Part shown: piece by piece, positions 1-10,440 of the stretch
Layout: every line of letters begins with the position of its first letter
Numbering within the stretch: position 1 is the first letter of the stretch
Source: Aphidius gifuensis
Lineage: Eukaryota > Arthropoda > Insecta > Hymenoptera > Braconidae
Length of the DNA stretch: 64,000 nucleotides
Direction: 5' to 3'
NCBI RefSeq assembly: GCF_014905175.1
Contig: NC_057792.1
Span: 19,102,963-19,166,962 of the forward strand
Notes under the pieces: model-generated
Seen by the model: only the letters and a program-made list of their open reading frames with translations
What the model was told of the DNA's origin: nothing
The model's database searches: none
Made by a program: the position numbers and the translations under genes

Positions 1-25
1 CTAAAGGAAGATAGGCAGCCGACGG

Positions 26-44
26 GACGACGACGACGACGACG
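26..44. repeat. (GAC)6 microsatellite
   Basis: Short GC-containing trinucleotide run at the left edge, within an InR intron. No exon was recognised around it. Confidence 0.8.
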
Positions 45-435
45 CATGCTGCCTTGTCGAAGGTCAAAAAACAAATTGCGAAAGAACATTATTACACTTT
101 GTATGAAACTATCCTCGTGATGGTAACATGAAAAAACATACAGATTCAAATGAAAAAATAAATTATGTATTATAAATTGTTTTTTTTTTATAAACTCTTC
201 TCTTTCAATTGCTATTTGTTTCTTAGAAATATATTTTTTACTATATTATTATTACTTTGTTGGTTTTTTTTTACTATCGAAATCTTATACTCTTGTTATT
301 ATGATTTTTTTTATTTCGTGTAAGAAATTATTTGACCTCGCGTTCACCCTTTTCACTTCCGGCGGAAGTACTTCTTCCTGGGTCTTCATCCTTTTGGTAA
401 TACCATTGTGGAATTCTAATGAGCATTACCAATAT

Positions 436-1080
436 AATGATCTTGATGCCCAAATTCGCAAGTTTTCATTATTTATCTATCGACAATATGGATTTTGGAT
501 TAACTCGTGCGGTTTGACAAGTGCAGATGATAAATTTATAAATAAAAAGTAAATATATTTTGAGTAAATAATAAATTATGAATTATCAATCAATTTGATG
601 ATGATAATTATCATTATTATAATTTATTTTCATTGAAATATAAAATTTATCAATATAAAATTTGCAGTATTTTTATTTGCCTTGTTGTTAGTCAATGTTG
701 AGTTGACATTTAGACTCAAATTTTTACTTTTAAAAATTAAATAATCTACTTTGGATGAACGGTAACCCTTGACATTGATGATATTTAAAAAAAAAAAAAA
801 AACAACCAAACAAAAAACTAGATAAAACAAGGATCATTTGAGATGGTAAAATTTCATCTCAAGATTATCTGTAAATAGGTGAATTTAACAAGCGAAAAAC
901 AAAAAAAAAATAATGATTTTTTCCATCAGCCCTGCTTAAAATGAATCAATCTTTGATAATTGATTTATTTTTTTTTTTGATGCACAAAAGCTTAGATACA
1001 CACCCAGGGGGTGAAAATTTATTTAGTTATTTAGAAAAATGATATTGTATATCTGATCATCAGACCACCTCAAGCGTTTG
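436..1080 (+). repeat. Dispersed repeat, copy A (inside an InR intron)
   Basis: About 645 bp nearly identical to 37555-38190 (copy C, same orientation) and, inverted, to about 4024-4610 (copy B). It includes the tract running from ataatgatcttgatg to the palindromic cacccagggggtg and ends with cagaccacctcaagcg, shared with copy C. It sits in the InR intron after exon 3. A short frame in it (minus, NIINVKGYRSSK and onward) is the same in all three copies, but the non-coding parts are equally conserved, so no protein is claimed. Confidence 0.85.
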
Positions 1081-1133
1081 AAATAATAATAAAAATTATA
1101 AAAAATATAAATATAATTAAAAAATGTATTTAC

Positions 1134-1377
1134 CGAAATGATATTATCGCTTTCAGATCTAGTGATAGCGTTCCAGTCAATTGTATCAACATAACATAAT
1201 TGTGGATTTTTTTCAAATCTCACTGAACCTTTTAAAACGTCAGTCAATGAATGCAGGCCAATCTCTTGTAAATTTTGCATCTCAAATACAACAAGTGCAT
1301 AATTTATGAAAAGTGTTGATCCACGAATAACAGTTAAATTGGGAAATAGATGTCCAATACTTCTGAGTCCTGATACC
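1134..1377 (-). CDS. InR: InR coding exon 3: middle of L1 domain
   Basis: 82 residues, acceptor TTTCAG|GG, donor CATTTCG|GTAAAT, leaving in phase 0. It encodes VSGLRSIGHLFPNLTVIRG, the NYALVVFEM rung, LQEIGLHSLTDVLKGSV, and the conserved EKNPQLCYVDTIDW segment that ends L1 in this family. The intron between exons 2 and 3 is 287 bp. The next exon, which should begin the cysteine-rich region, was not found in positions 1-1133, so it lies outside the window. Confidence 0.95.
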
Positions 1378-4300
1378 CTGAAATTAACACATCAAAAATT
1401 ATTTTATTATTTATAAAAAAAGAAGTAAAATTCAATTTAAAAAAACAATCGTTTCAATGACTAGACAAGAGAGGTAAAAATAATAATTTAGACAATGTGG
1501 CGTTAAAAATTGTTCCAGTTGTCTGCACAAATTAATACTGAGTCAATTTATTTCTTAATTTTTTATCGAGGACAATGAACTTTTATTTATTGACTATTTG
1601 ACGTTTAAATTTTCTAACTTAATAAATAATAATATTACTTTTTTTTGTTGTAAAACTTTCTTACCTGTACAATGCAAGATATCCAGTGATTTCAATTAAA
1701 TTTGGAAACGTGTAATTTTCAAACTGTGATTCATGAGCATTGTCAATCAAGAGTATCTGTACAAATCCTTCCACCACCGTACAACCTTTTAATACATCTA
1801 ATTGGGTCACGGAGTTTCTTACGTCTATACTTTGGCACACTGCAACAAAAAATTAACAAAAATATTAAATTAATATTATATTATTTTGCAAAAAAAAAAA
1901 TAAATGATTTATAGAAAAATGTGTAAATAAATAAGATAAGCATTTTTATATACACACGTAACTCTTATCAGAGCTCGTTCAAAATTTAAAATTATGCCAC
2001 CGCAAGATCGACGTTAATGATTACAACTTAAAAAACAGAATTCTGGCGCCATTTAGAAGGCTATAATGATATAAAAAAATTTATTTCAAGAATTTTTAAA
2101 TTGATAATATATACAATAAAAAGGCCAAACTCTATAGAAATTAATGTGCTTTTATTTTTTGTAATTTAAATTTATAAAATAAATGTATTTATTTATTTAT
2201 TATTATTTTTAGTTAAAGTGATAAATATACTGTTTATGTGTTTATTATTGTTTAAATTATTAAAAATAATAAAGCTTCAACTCTGTAAGCACTGGGCTTT
2301 CTTTGATTATTTATAAAAATATTTATAAAAAATATAAAAACACAAGAAGCTGTCTCTGTGGTGATGGGCTTTTTCAAAATTAATAACAACAACAATGCTG
2401 ATAACAAAAAAAAAAAAAAAAGCACATCTTCATGTATATAAGCTTTTTTAATTTTAATATCTAATACTAGCAGGTCTTTATGTTATTTTTCTTAAACTCC
2501 TAGATGTACTTGAAACTCATGTGAAACGTTCAAAAAAAAAAAATTGACAAAAAAATTAAAGCTTTATTGTTATATTATACATTCGACAATTATAAAATAT
2601 TGGTCAGAGATTTTTTGTTGTAGTAACGGTATTAAAATTAGCTAGCTATGACATAACTCTATTAAAATTCGTAGAGAAATTAAAATATATATATAGAAAA
2701 AAAAATACGGAAGAGATAATATGAAAAATAAAGTTGACAATGAAACAGCAAATTTTGTGGCTGACATCATTAATAATATCATTTTTCTCTTCCTCACCAC
2801 GACCACCACCAACCACTCAGTGAGTCATTGAGATCTAAAATAAACCGTCAGTCAGTCAGTCACTCAGTCACTCAGTTTTTGGTATAACATATATAAAAAA
2901 AACATACACACACATGTAAAATTTTTGCAATTCATTGGTGAGTTTTACTAGATACCACGTTGTATTTTATCGAAAATAAAAAAAAAATTGGAGCAGGAAA
3001 TATTTTCATTCATAAAACTATTAACATCTGGAAACGTAAAAATACATTCACAATATTTTTACAGCATTTATTTTTGCATCAATAAATTCGAAACTGTTTA
3101 TTGATTTAGCAGAAAAAAAATATATATTAAAAATAGATGAATAAATTGCATTATTTTGTATAATAAATTTTATATATAAAAAAAAAAATTAACATTGTGT
3201 TTTGTGTAATGGAAAAAAGGGGGATTTTGTATTTTCTAAATACTTGTAATCCGATCAAAGGTATCACATGGCCAACAATACTAACACGAGACTACATAAT
3301 CTTTCGACACACCTGATATCATTCGAATAAACCATCCAGGCAAAAAGTGTATCGACATGAAAGAAAAAATTAAATTATAAAAAAAAAACAATAGGCTAGT
3401 TAATAAAATCAGATTCAAAAATAATTGTATAATTGCAAAAAGAAAAAAAAGAGAGTCAAGTTGGATTTGTTTTTTTTGCAATTAATTGAAAACCTATTTG
3501 TTTATTTTTTTTTTTCTAAATACATTTTGAAGTTTGCTTTGAGGTAATTGATGATATTTATTTAAAGTTATAGTGATCTGAATAAAGTGAATATATAAAA
3601 TGGTATGTGAATTTAAGTCGACCACTCGATGGCGCATTCCTGACACTTTGTTGTTCAAGGTTGCTGGAGCCCGTTCACCCAAAGGCCGTAGCCGTTTGTG
3701 GCAATCGTTCGGATGTGACCCGTTTGTATGTGTATATATCAGCAACATTCTTCCAAGCCCCGAGGCCATTGGTAAACTCGTCTTCAACTTGCCTTGGCGA
3801 CATCAAAGTAAAAAAACATTCAAGTTAAAAAAATTTAAAAAAAAAAAAAGGATTAATGAAAATAAATGAAAAAATTAATAAAAATATTAAATAAATATAC
3901 ATACAAACTAATAAATTATAGGTAATTAACATGAATTTCTAATTGACTTGATTAATTTTATTAATTTTTTAAATGTAAAATTTTATTAACTTAAACTTGT
4001 TTATAAACGAGATCTTAAGTTTTTTATGAATAACTAAATGAATTTTCACCCCCTGGGTGTATCTTTCCATCTAAGCTTTTGTGCATCAAAAAAAAATAAA
4101 TCAATTATCAAAGATTGATTCATTTAATGCAAGGCTGATGGAAAAAATTATTATTTTTTTTTTGTCTTTCGCTTGTTGAATTTACCTATTTACAGATAAT
4201 CTTGAGATGAAATTTTACCATCTCAAATGATCCTTGTTTTATCTAGTTTTTTGTTTGATTGTTTTTTTTTTTTTTTTTAAATATCATCAATGTCAAGGGT

Positions 4301-7300
4301 TACCGTTCATCCAAAGTAGATTATTTAATTTTTAAAAGTAAAAATTTGAGTCTAAATGTCAACTCAACATTGACTGACAACAAGGCAAATAAAAATACTG
4401 CAAATTTTATATTGATAAATTTTATATTTCAATGAAAATAAATTATAATAATGATAATTATCATCATCAAATTGATTGATAATTCATAATTTATTATTTA
4501 CTCAAAATATATTTACTTTTTATTTATAAATTTATCATCTGCACTTGTCAAATCGCACGAGTTAATCCAAAATCCATATTGTCGATAGATAAATAATGAA
4601 AACATGAATTTGGCCATCAAGATCATTCGTATATTAACAAAATTTCATTTACAAAATTATGTATTAATAACCACCACCGTTGGATTAGGGCTTTACGCAA
4701 GACGAGACTGTGGATCATCATGCAAAAAAAAGATCAACAATATATATATAATACTTCGTTGGCAGCATATTGTTGTGCGCCCAAAAAATGCAAAAGGGGG
4801 TTGAAAAAATGAAGAGCCTTTTTCTGGGTGATGAAAATTCCGGTTCCCTGTGTGTATTCCTGATGATGATCCAAATGTTTGTATGTGTGTTTGCCTTTTT
4901 TTTGTACTCAGATACCAAAGGGCTCCCGGTTACCGGAAGTTATACGTCTAGACGATTCTTTTATTACTTGTATTTTAATATCCAACAAAAAAAGTAGTAG
5001 TAGTCATAATAATAATAATACAAAAAAAAAAAAAACCAACCACCGACAAAACAACTAAGTACATAATAATAATCAATGTACTTTACATGTGAAATTATAA
5101 AAAAAAAAATAAAAAAAATATTCATATTTATTCTTATCGCGTGTATAAAAGAACAAATATCAGACAAAATAATTTAAAATTTACTTTGGCAATCATGATT
5201 CACTGATATTTATTTTTACATATTATTTTTTTTTTCCTTAATTTCAAAATTTTCAATAAATTTTTTTATTTTTTATATATATAACGCGGTTGAATTGGAA
5301 ATGCAAATAAAATTGATTGAAAAAAAAAAAATACATTATTATAAAATAAGATTTCCAATATTTGAAAATTTTTATCACGTTTTTTTTTTTTTATGTGATT
5401 TTGTTCGTGGTTGAAGATACATGCACACACAAAGCCACATTTTTCTCTTCAAAAATACCAATGACTATTTATTTGTTGGTTTTTTTTTTTTTTGTTAACT
5501 TGATAAATTTTTTTTTTTTGATTTTTTATTCTTCTTTACTATGTCGGAGTATGCACGACGACAAAACCGATTTAGATTTCGAATAAAGAGATTCAAGAAA
5601 TAAATAAAATAAATAAAATAAATTGGATAAAAAGTGCGAATAGTCAGACAAACGAAAATGAAAAATAAATATAAAAAAATGTGCCTAGAATTGAGTAAAA
5701 ATAAGTAAATTAAATAAAAATAAATTTCGATTTGTAAATAGTAAAATAATGTTTATTCAAATATGAATATTGATCGTGATCATCAATTGATAGTCAAAGC
5801 ACCGAGGATTGTTCTTGGCTAAATTATTAATTGATCGATTGTCATAAATGTGATATAATTCCATGACCAAAAGTAATATCCTCTAAAAAAAATCACCTAA
5901 ATCACTTGACTCTCTTTGAGTGTGACTATTTGAAACTCTCTAGACCAAAAATAATTGTCCAACACTTAAAATTACTCGGATAATTTTATCTCGGGGTAAA
6001 AGAAAGAAACGACATGTAACAAAAGAATATACAGCAATTATCAGTGTATCACAACAGCCGTTTAAAAAATTCCTACGTATTAAACTCATGCAAGATGATA
6101 ATTTGTACAAAAAAAAAAAAAAAATAAATTGAATTTGTATACAAATAACGAGTGGTTATTCAAGCAAAGATGTTGTGACACCACCATTGCAAATTGCTTT
6201 GACTTTATATGCGACTAATTTTAATACAACTACACAAATAAAATACTTGATTTTTTTTGACTATGTATATTTACGAACAGCAATTTATCATAAATAAATA
6301 AATAAATAAATTTATTTTCAAGTTTATTTTATTTCTATTGGATTGTCTTGTTAGCCATACGAATTTCTATCGATATTTTTTATTTTTTTTATTTTTCTCA
6401 TTGTTGTCATAGTACTTGGCAAACAATTGAATCGAAAAAAAATCTATTTTACATGAAAATAATTTTTTAAATTATAACAAAAGAGAATACTGAAACGATA
6501 ATTTTGTTGGCATGATAATTTTTTCATTTTTTTTTGTTCTATTTACATGTCTATTAATCTCAATTAAATTTGCATAATTTTAACACGCATAAATTAATAT
6601 ATTACAGCTTAAAATAGAACAAATAAAATTATCATAAAAAAATATGGTTAAAAAAAAATTAAATTGAGGTAGTTGTGTATGAATTTTAAGAGTTTTAATT
6701 TGATTTTTTTTTTTGATTGTTTTTTGAATATAACTATTGGTAAATAACAAGAACTTTTGGTTAGATACTTAGACACGAACATGAAAAGAGAATTAAATTT
6801 ATGTGGGAGATGAGATATATATAAAAAAAAAAATATGTGCGAAAAGCAAACATTAAATAAAATAGATTTCGTCACGAATTCACTTGAACAAAAAAATAAA
6901 CAATTTTAAGACACGTTTAAATTTCATAGAAATATTAATTACTTCATTCCAAAATCATTAAAAATTATTGTATATTTTTTTTTCAATTCTAAACATTAAT
7001 AAACTTGGTGGTCAAAATTTGATTTATTTATATTTTTTCAATTTAATTTTTAAATTCAAAAATATTCAAAATAACCGCACAAGTATTTAAAATTTTATGA
7101 CTTTTCTTATAATAATACTAAAATTTTGATTTATATTTCAAGAAAAAAAATTTATTATTTCAAAAAATTCAAGAGCATATATAAAATGAGCAAAATTTAA
7201 ACAGGTATAATTTTTTTTTAATTTTTTTTTTCAAATAAAAATGTCGACCGGATGAAATCATTTTGTTCGTTTTATTTACTGTACCAATAGAATAATGTCA

Positions 7301-9465
7301 GACCTAGACTACTATACGCAACAGAATCATTTTCATTCATAATAATAATAAAAAAAAAAATAATAATAATAATCATGTATTGTTGATAGTAGCCAAATTC
7401 ACGCGCATTCACTTTTGTCCTTATCTCAATATAACAATTTGACCCAGACCCATATTCTCTTCTCTTCTATTATTTTTTCTCTCTAGTCTGGACTTTAAAA
7501 AATATTTATTAAATTGATAATAACAACGGGGACTTAATATCTAAATATTTCAAATTAACTTCTTCTGAAAATTGACATATGAATACGAGGGTTAATTTTT
7601 TTTTACATATTTAAATGGATCAAATAATTTTTGTAAAATGCCGACTTCTATACAACTGCAAAACATAACTCTCATCAATTTTATTTAACAATTTTCATAT
7701 TTAAAAAATTAGTTTATTCCATTCATTTTTTTTAGTATAGGTCAGTGTTTTATCCAATTTATTTATTTTATTTATTTTAAACAATAGATATTGCTGTATA
7801 AATTTATATATATTATTGTCCGACGATGAAATTAATTGGACTCTAAATATATTTTATCAAAACGTATTTAAAAAAAATAAATAAACAGTTAGAAATTTAA
7901 TAAAACACAGTATATAAACTGATAAAATTTATTATTTGTTTTGTTTAATTTTACCATTAGTTGTTTTTTTTTATTATTATTATTTCTTTAATTGACATTT
8001 ATTAGTGAAACTATTTTTTAAATTTAATATACTCCTACGTGTAATAATACCAACTTTCAAGAATTTAAACTTGTTTTTTTTATTTTTATTCCAGCTAAGG
8101 ATTATTGTTGTTTAATGTTATAAATATTTTTATAATTTTTTATTCCTCGTATCGTATTATACTTGGTTAAACAAACACATTGAAAATTCATATGAATACC
8201 TTGATCGTGTAAATTTTCATCCGGCATAGAAAATGCTAAAGAAAAAAAATATATTTGTATATACATTCGTCGAAAATAATCCTATTTCGACAGACGGTGT
8301 TGTTGGATAAGATCAGTAACAATGGAATATGTCTTGCGCGACAGATAAACAAGCAAAAATACAATATTTAAATGTATATTTTATTTTTTTAAAAACAAAA
8401 ATATTGTGCCAAAGTTAGCACAAATATATTCTCCAACGAAATTCATTTAAAAAATATTTATTTGTTTAAAAATAAATTAATCATTCTATTTTATAATGAC
8501 TTGATATTTCTATTATTATTTTAAATTTAATTTTGTTCTTATTATTTATTTATATCTCAAATAATCTATTTTTATTTTTAAATTTTTAATTAATTTATAT
8601 TTTGATGATAAAAATAACCAAGAATAAAATAAAACATGTGAAATTAATTTCCGAGTTAATGATTAAATTATATGTGTAAAAGAAAAGAAAAAAAAATTAT
8701 AAATTTGATCATAATTTTGTAGAGAAGTAAGCACTGATTACGCAGCAGGTAGAATTTTCATTATTTCGAATTTTCTATATATTTTTATCATCTTTAAACG
8801 AGTCAAAGAAAATTAGATGCATAATAAATTTATTGTCAAGATAATTCAAATGAAATAAATGATAATTATTATTAAATAAAATTAAAAATTAAATTACCTT
8901 TTGGTTTTGTGTTCGGTTGAATGTCTTCTGAATTTGTTAAATTAATTGGTAATGGTGTTGGTGGTATTAGTGATCTAAATGATCTATCAACAGCTTCAGT
9001 TTTCGTTATTATATTAGTCAATAATATAAAATAAAAAAAAGATAATAATAATTTATTGATTTTTAAATTATTAATTATCGTTAACCATCGCACAACACTA
9101 GATGCACATCTAACTGATCCACGTGATTTTTTATTATGTAAATTATTTGAAATACATTGTCTCATTGTTCTTGTTATACTTTGATGATTGCTATTATCAT
9201 CGAAAAATATATTTTCATTAATTCTGGATCTTTGATTATTATCACAACAACTATTGTTATTTTTGTTGTTGGTTTTTTTGTTGTTATTAAAAGGCCGCGG
9301 TATCGTTGATTCACCATGAAGACGTTCGCAAAGTAAACAACTTGTTACTGTGCAATTTGATGAAGATGATGATGCTGGTGATGATGACAACATTTCTTTG
9401 CTGTTTAGACAGTTTGGACAGGTTATACTGACTTGAAAAGAATCCATGTTACTCATTGACATCAT
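1134..9465 (-). CDS. InR: Insulin-like receptor, 5' part of gene (three coding exons, partial)
   Basis: This is the start of a receptor tyrosine kinase gene for insulin-like peptides, a plasma-membrane receptor feeding PI3K/Akt/FOXO signalling. Coding exons read on the minus strand are 9465-8898, 1839-1665 and 1377-1134. All junctions are GT-AG and the phases fit (1, 2, 0), giving one continuous frame of 329 residues. Exon 1 carries an N-terminal extension and signal sequence; exons 2 and 3 encode most of the first ligand-binding L domain, with family-typical stretches such as GCTVVEGFVQILLIDNA, FPNLTVIRG and GSVRFEKNPQLCY. The cysteine-rich, second L, fibronectin, transmembrane and kinase parts are absent and must lie left of position 1. 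No frame break is seen. The identification comes from remembered family motifs. I cannot tell which receptor paralogue this is where a species has two. Confidence 0.95.
1665..1839 (-). CDS. InR: InR coding exon 2: start of L1 domain
   Basis: 58 residues once the split codons are joined. The acceptor is TTTTGTTGCAG|TG and the donor TACAG|GTAAGA, entering in phase 1 and leaving in phase 2. The translation starts VCQSIDVRN, the usual opening of the insulin-receptor L1 domain (Cys followed by an I-R-N turn). It continues through the first beta-helix rungs (CTVVEGFVQILLID, then FPNLIEITGYLALYR). Exon 1 is 7 kb upstream, yet the phase match and family motif make the join secure. Confidence 0.95.
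3600..3810. other. GC-richer island in InR intron 1
   Basis: About 200 bp of clearly higher GC than the surrounding sequence, open in more than one frame on plus and one on minus. None of the translations matches a family I know, and there are no convincing splice sites placing it in a gene. It could be a regulatory element, the relic of an insertion, or a non-coding exon. It contains a ccactcgatggcgcattc segment somewhat like insect CTCF motifs. Confidence 0.4.
4024..4725 (-). repeat. Dispersed repeat, copy B (inverted, in InR intron 1)
   Basis: Inverted relative to copies A and C. Its left end is the caccccctgggtg motif near 4050 and its right end the gactgtggatcatcatgc segment near 4720. 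It keeps the part that copy A has lost (about 4610-4725, including aaccaccaccgttgg). It lacks the last 45 bp or so (cagaccacctcaagcg) shared by A and C. No transposase is seen; it may be a non-autonomous element. Confidence 0.85.
8898..9465 (-). CDS. InR: InR coding exon 1: N-terminal extension and signal sequence
   Basis: 189 codons plus one base, ending AAAAG|GTAATT (phase 1). The first Met (9465) opens a long hydrophilic extension with CPNC at residues 16-19 and CLLC at 43-46, a Ser run (31-36) and Asn/Lys-rich tracts (60-72). A hydrophobic stretch at about 139-153 (LLLSFFYFILLTNII) followed by TKTEA looks like the signal peptide, with cleavage near residue 158. A Met at residue 101 could be an alternative start giving a more ordinary signal peptide. 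Drosophila InR is also known for a long extension ahead of its signal sequence, which favours the upstream start. After the signal comes a short Pro/Asn-rich spacer before the L domain. Confidence 0.9.
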
Positions 9466-10440
9466 TTTTTTATATTTTATTATCTTCTTTTTTTGTTTAT
9501 CCTTTTTAAATTTAACTTATAGGAAAAATTTTATAAAAATTTGATCATTTGATGTTGGACACATCATAATAATTAATCGTCGACAACGAATCATGACGTT
9601 TTGGTTTTTTTCCAACTAATTTTAATGATTCATTTTAGTATTTTTTTATTTCAACACAATCTGGTGGTAAATTTGGATCATTTTTTTTCCTCAAAATAGT
9701 CATCATAATACAAAGTTTATTTATAAAATAATATTATTATTTTTAGTATTTAAAATTGACGTTATAAAATTCAGTTTAAATTTATATTATTTTGACCTTT
9801 TAGCTAAGTATTTTAATATGTCATTGACCAAGTCAGTGTCCTTTTAATAATTTTGTTTTTTTTCGCTATACGATGATTCTGCCACAAATAACTTCTATCA
9901 TATTTCTCTCTTGATACCTGCAACAAACACAAGATAATATATCAATTTTTATTTTCATCTTTATGTACTAGCAACTTTCACATTTATTTAATCATATGGT
10001 ATTAAAGCATTCCAATGGGTATTTACAACATCTACTTATAAATAAAAAAAAAATCCACGATAACTCAGTTATATTAAATCGTTGGATTTTCACTATTTTT
10101 TAAGTATTAAAATATATATTTTTTTTATCATCAGTATTTTTTATATCGTATCGACATATTTTGCGTTATTTAGAAGTTTTTTTTAGCCTTGCCTGGATGA
10201 AAAATTTCGAAGATAACTGACCTCGCACGCTACCACTGCTGCAATTACATTTTAGTAAGTTTTTTTTTAAGTAGTACAGTTAAAAATAAATAATAAAAAA
10301 TAAACCACAACATGTAAAACCCATGCACATATAAAATAATTTACGATCAACCTCAGTGGTTTAGTATTTTAACGATCTTGTGACGAACAAACTGAGAATT
10401 TGTTTCGACGTAACGCGCACACGGAAATTTTACGGTCGTC
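9466..10440 (-). promoter_or_regulatory. InR: Possible InR 5' UTR with a small intron and promoter region
   Basis: Reading minus, a good acceptor (TTTGTTGCAG|GTATC) lies at 9918 and a good donor (GCGAG|GTCAGT) at 10221, so a leader exon ending at 10222 could be spliced to a UTR exon 9917-9466 joined to the start codon. Local GC rises near 10200-10440. This model is inference from splice-site appearance only; other upstream leader exons, such as one in the island near 27.7 kb, are equally possible. Confidence 0.35.

Larger units (their letters stand above)
1840..8897 (-). other. InR: InR first coding intron (about 7 kb)
   Basis: AT-rich intron bounded by AAAAG|GTAATT at 8897 and TTGCAG at 1840. 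It contains a GC-richer island near 3600-3810 and one inverted copy of a dispersed repeat near 4024-4725. The remainder (5000-8870) holds long A/T runs and no exon I recognise. Confidence 0.85.

Noticed and set aside
630..830. Conserved 66-residue minus frame in repeat copy A, also in copies B and C
   Set aside because: Non-coding parts of the repeat are equally conserved, so identity reflects recent copying rather than a selected protein.
1..1133. Search for the next InR exon (cysteine-rich region)
   Set aside because: No Cys-rich frame was found on the minus strand; most of the interval is repeat copy A.
1702..1914. Plus-strand open frame beginning METCNFQTVIHEHCQS
   Set aside because: It is the antisense of InR exon 2 and its flanking intron.
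3494..3869. Overlapping frames on both strands in InR intron 1
   Set aside because: Three mutually overlapping frames over a GC-rich patch are expected by chance; no motif or splice evidence.
6663..6685. tgaggtagttgtgtatg, similar to the start of let-7
   Set aside because: The match fails after nine bases, and no complementary arm for a hairpin is seen in the next 100 bp.
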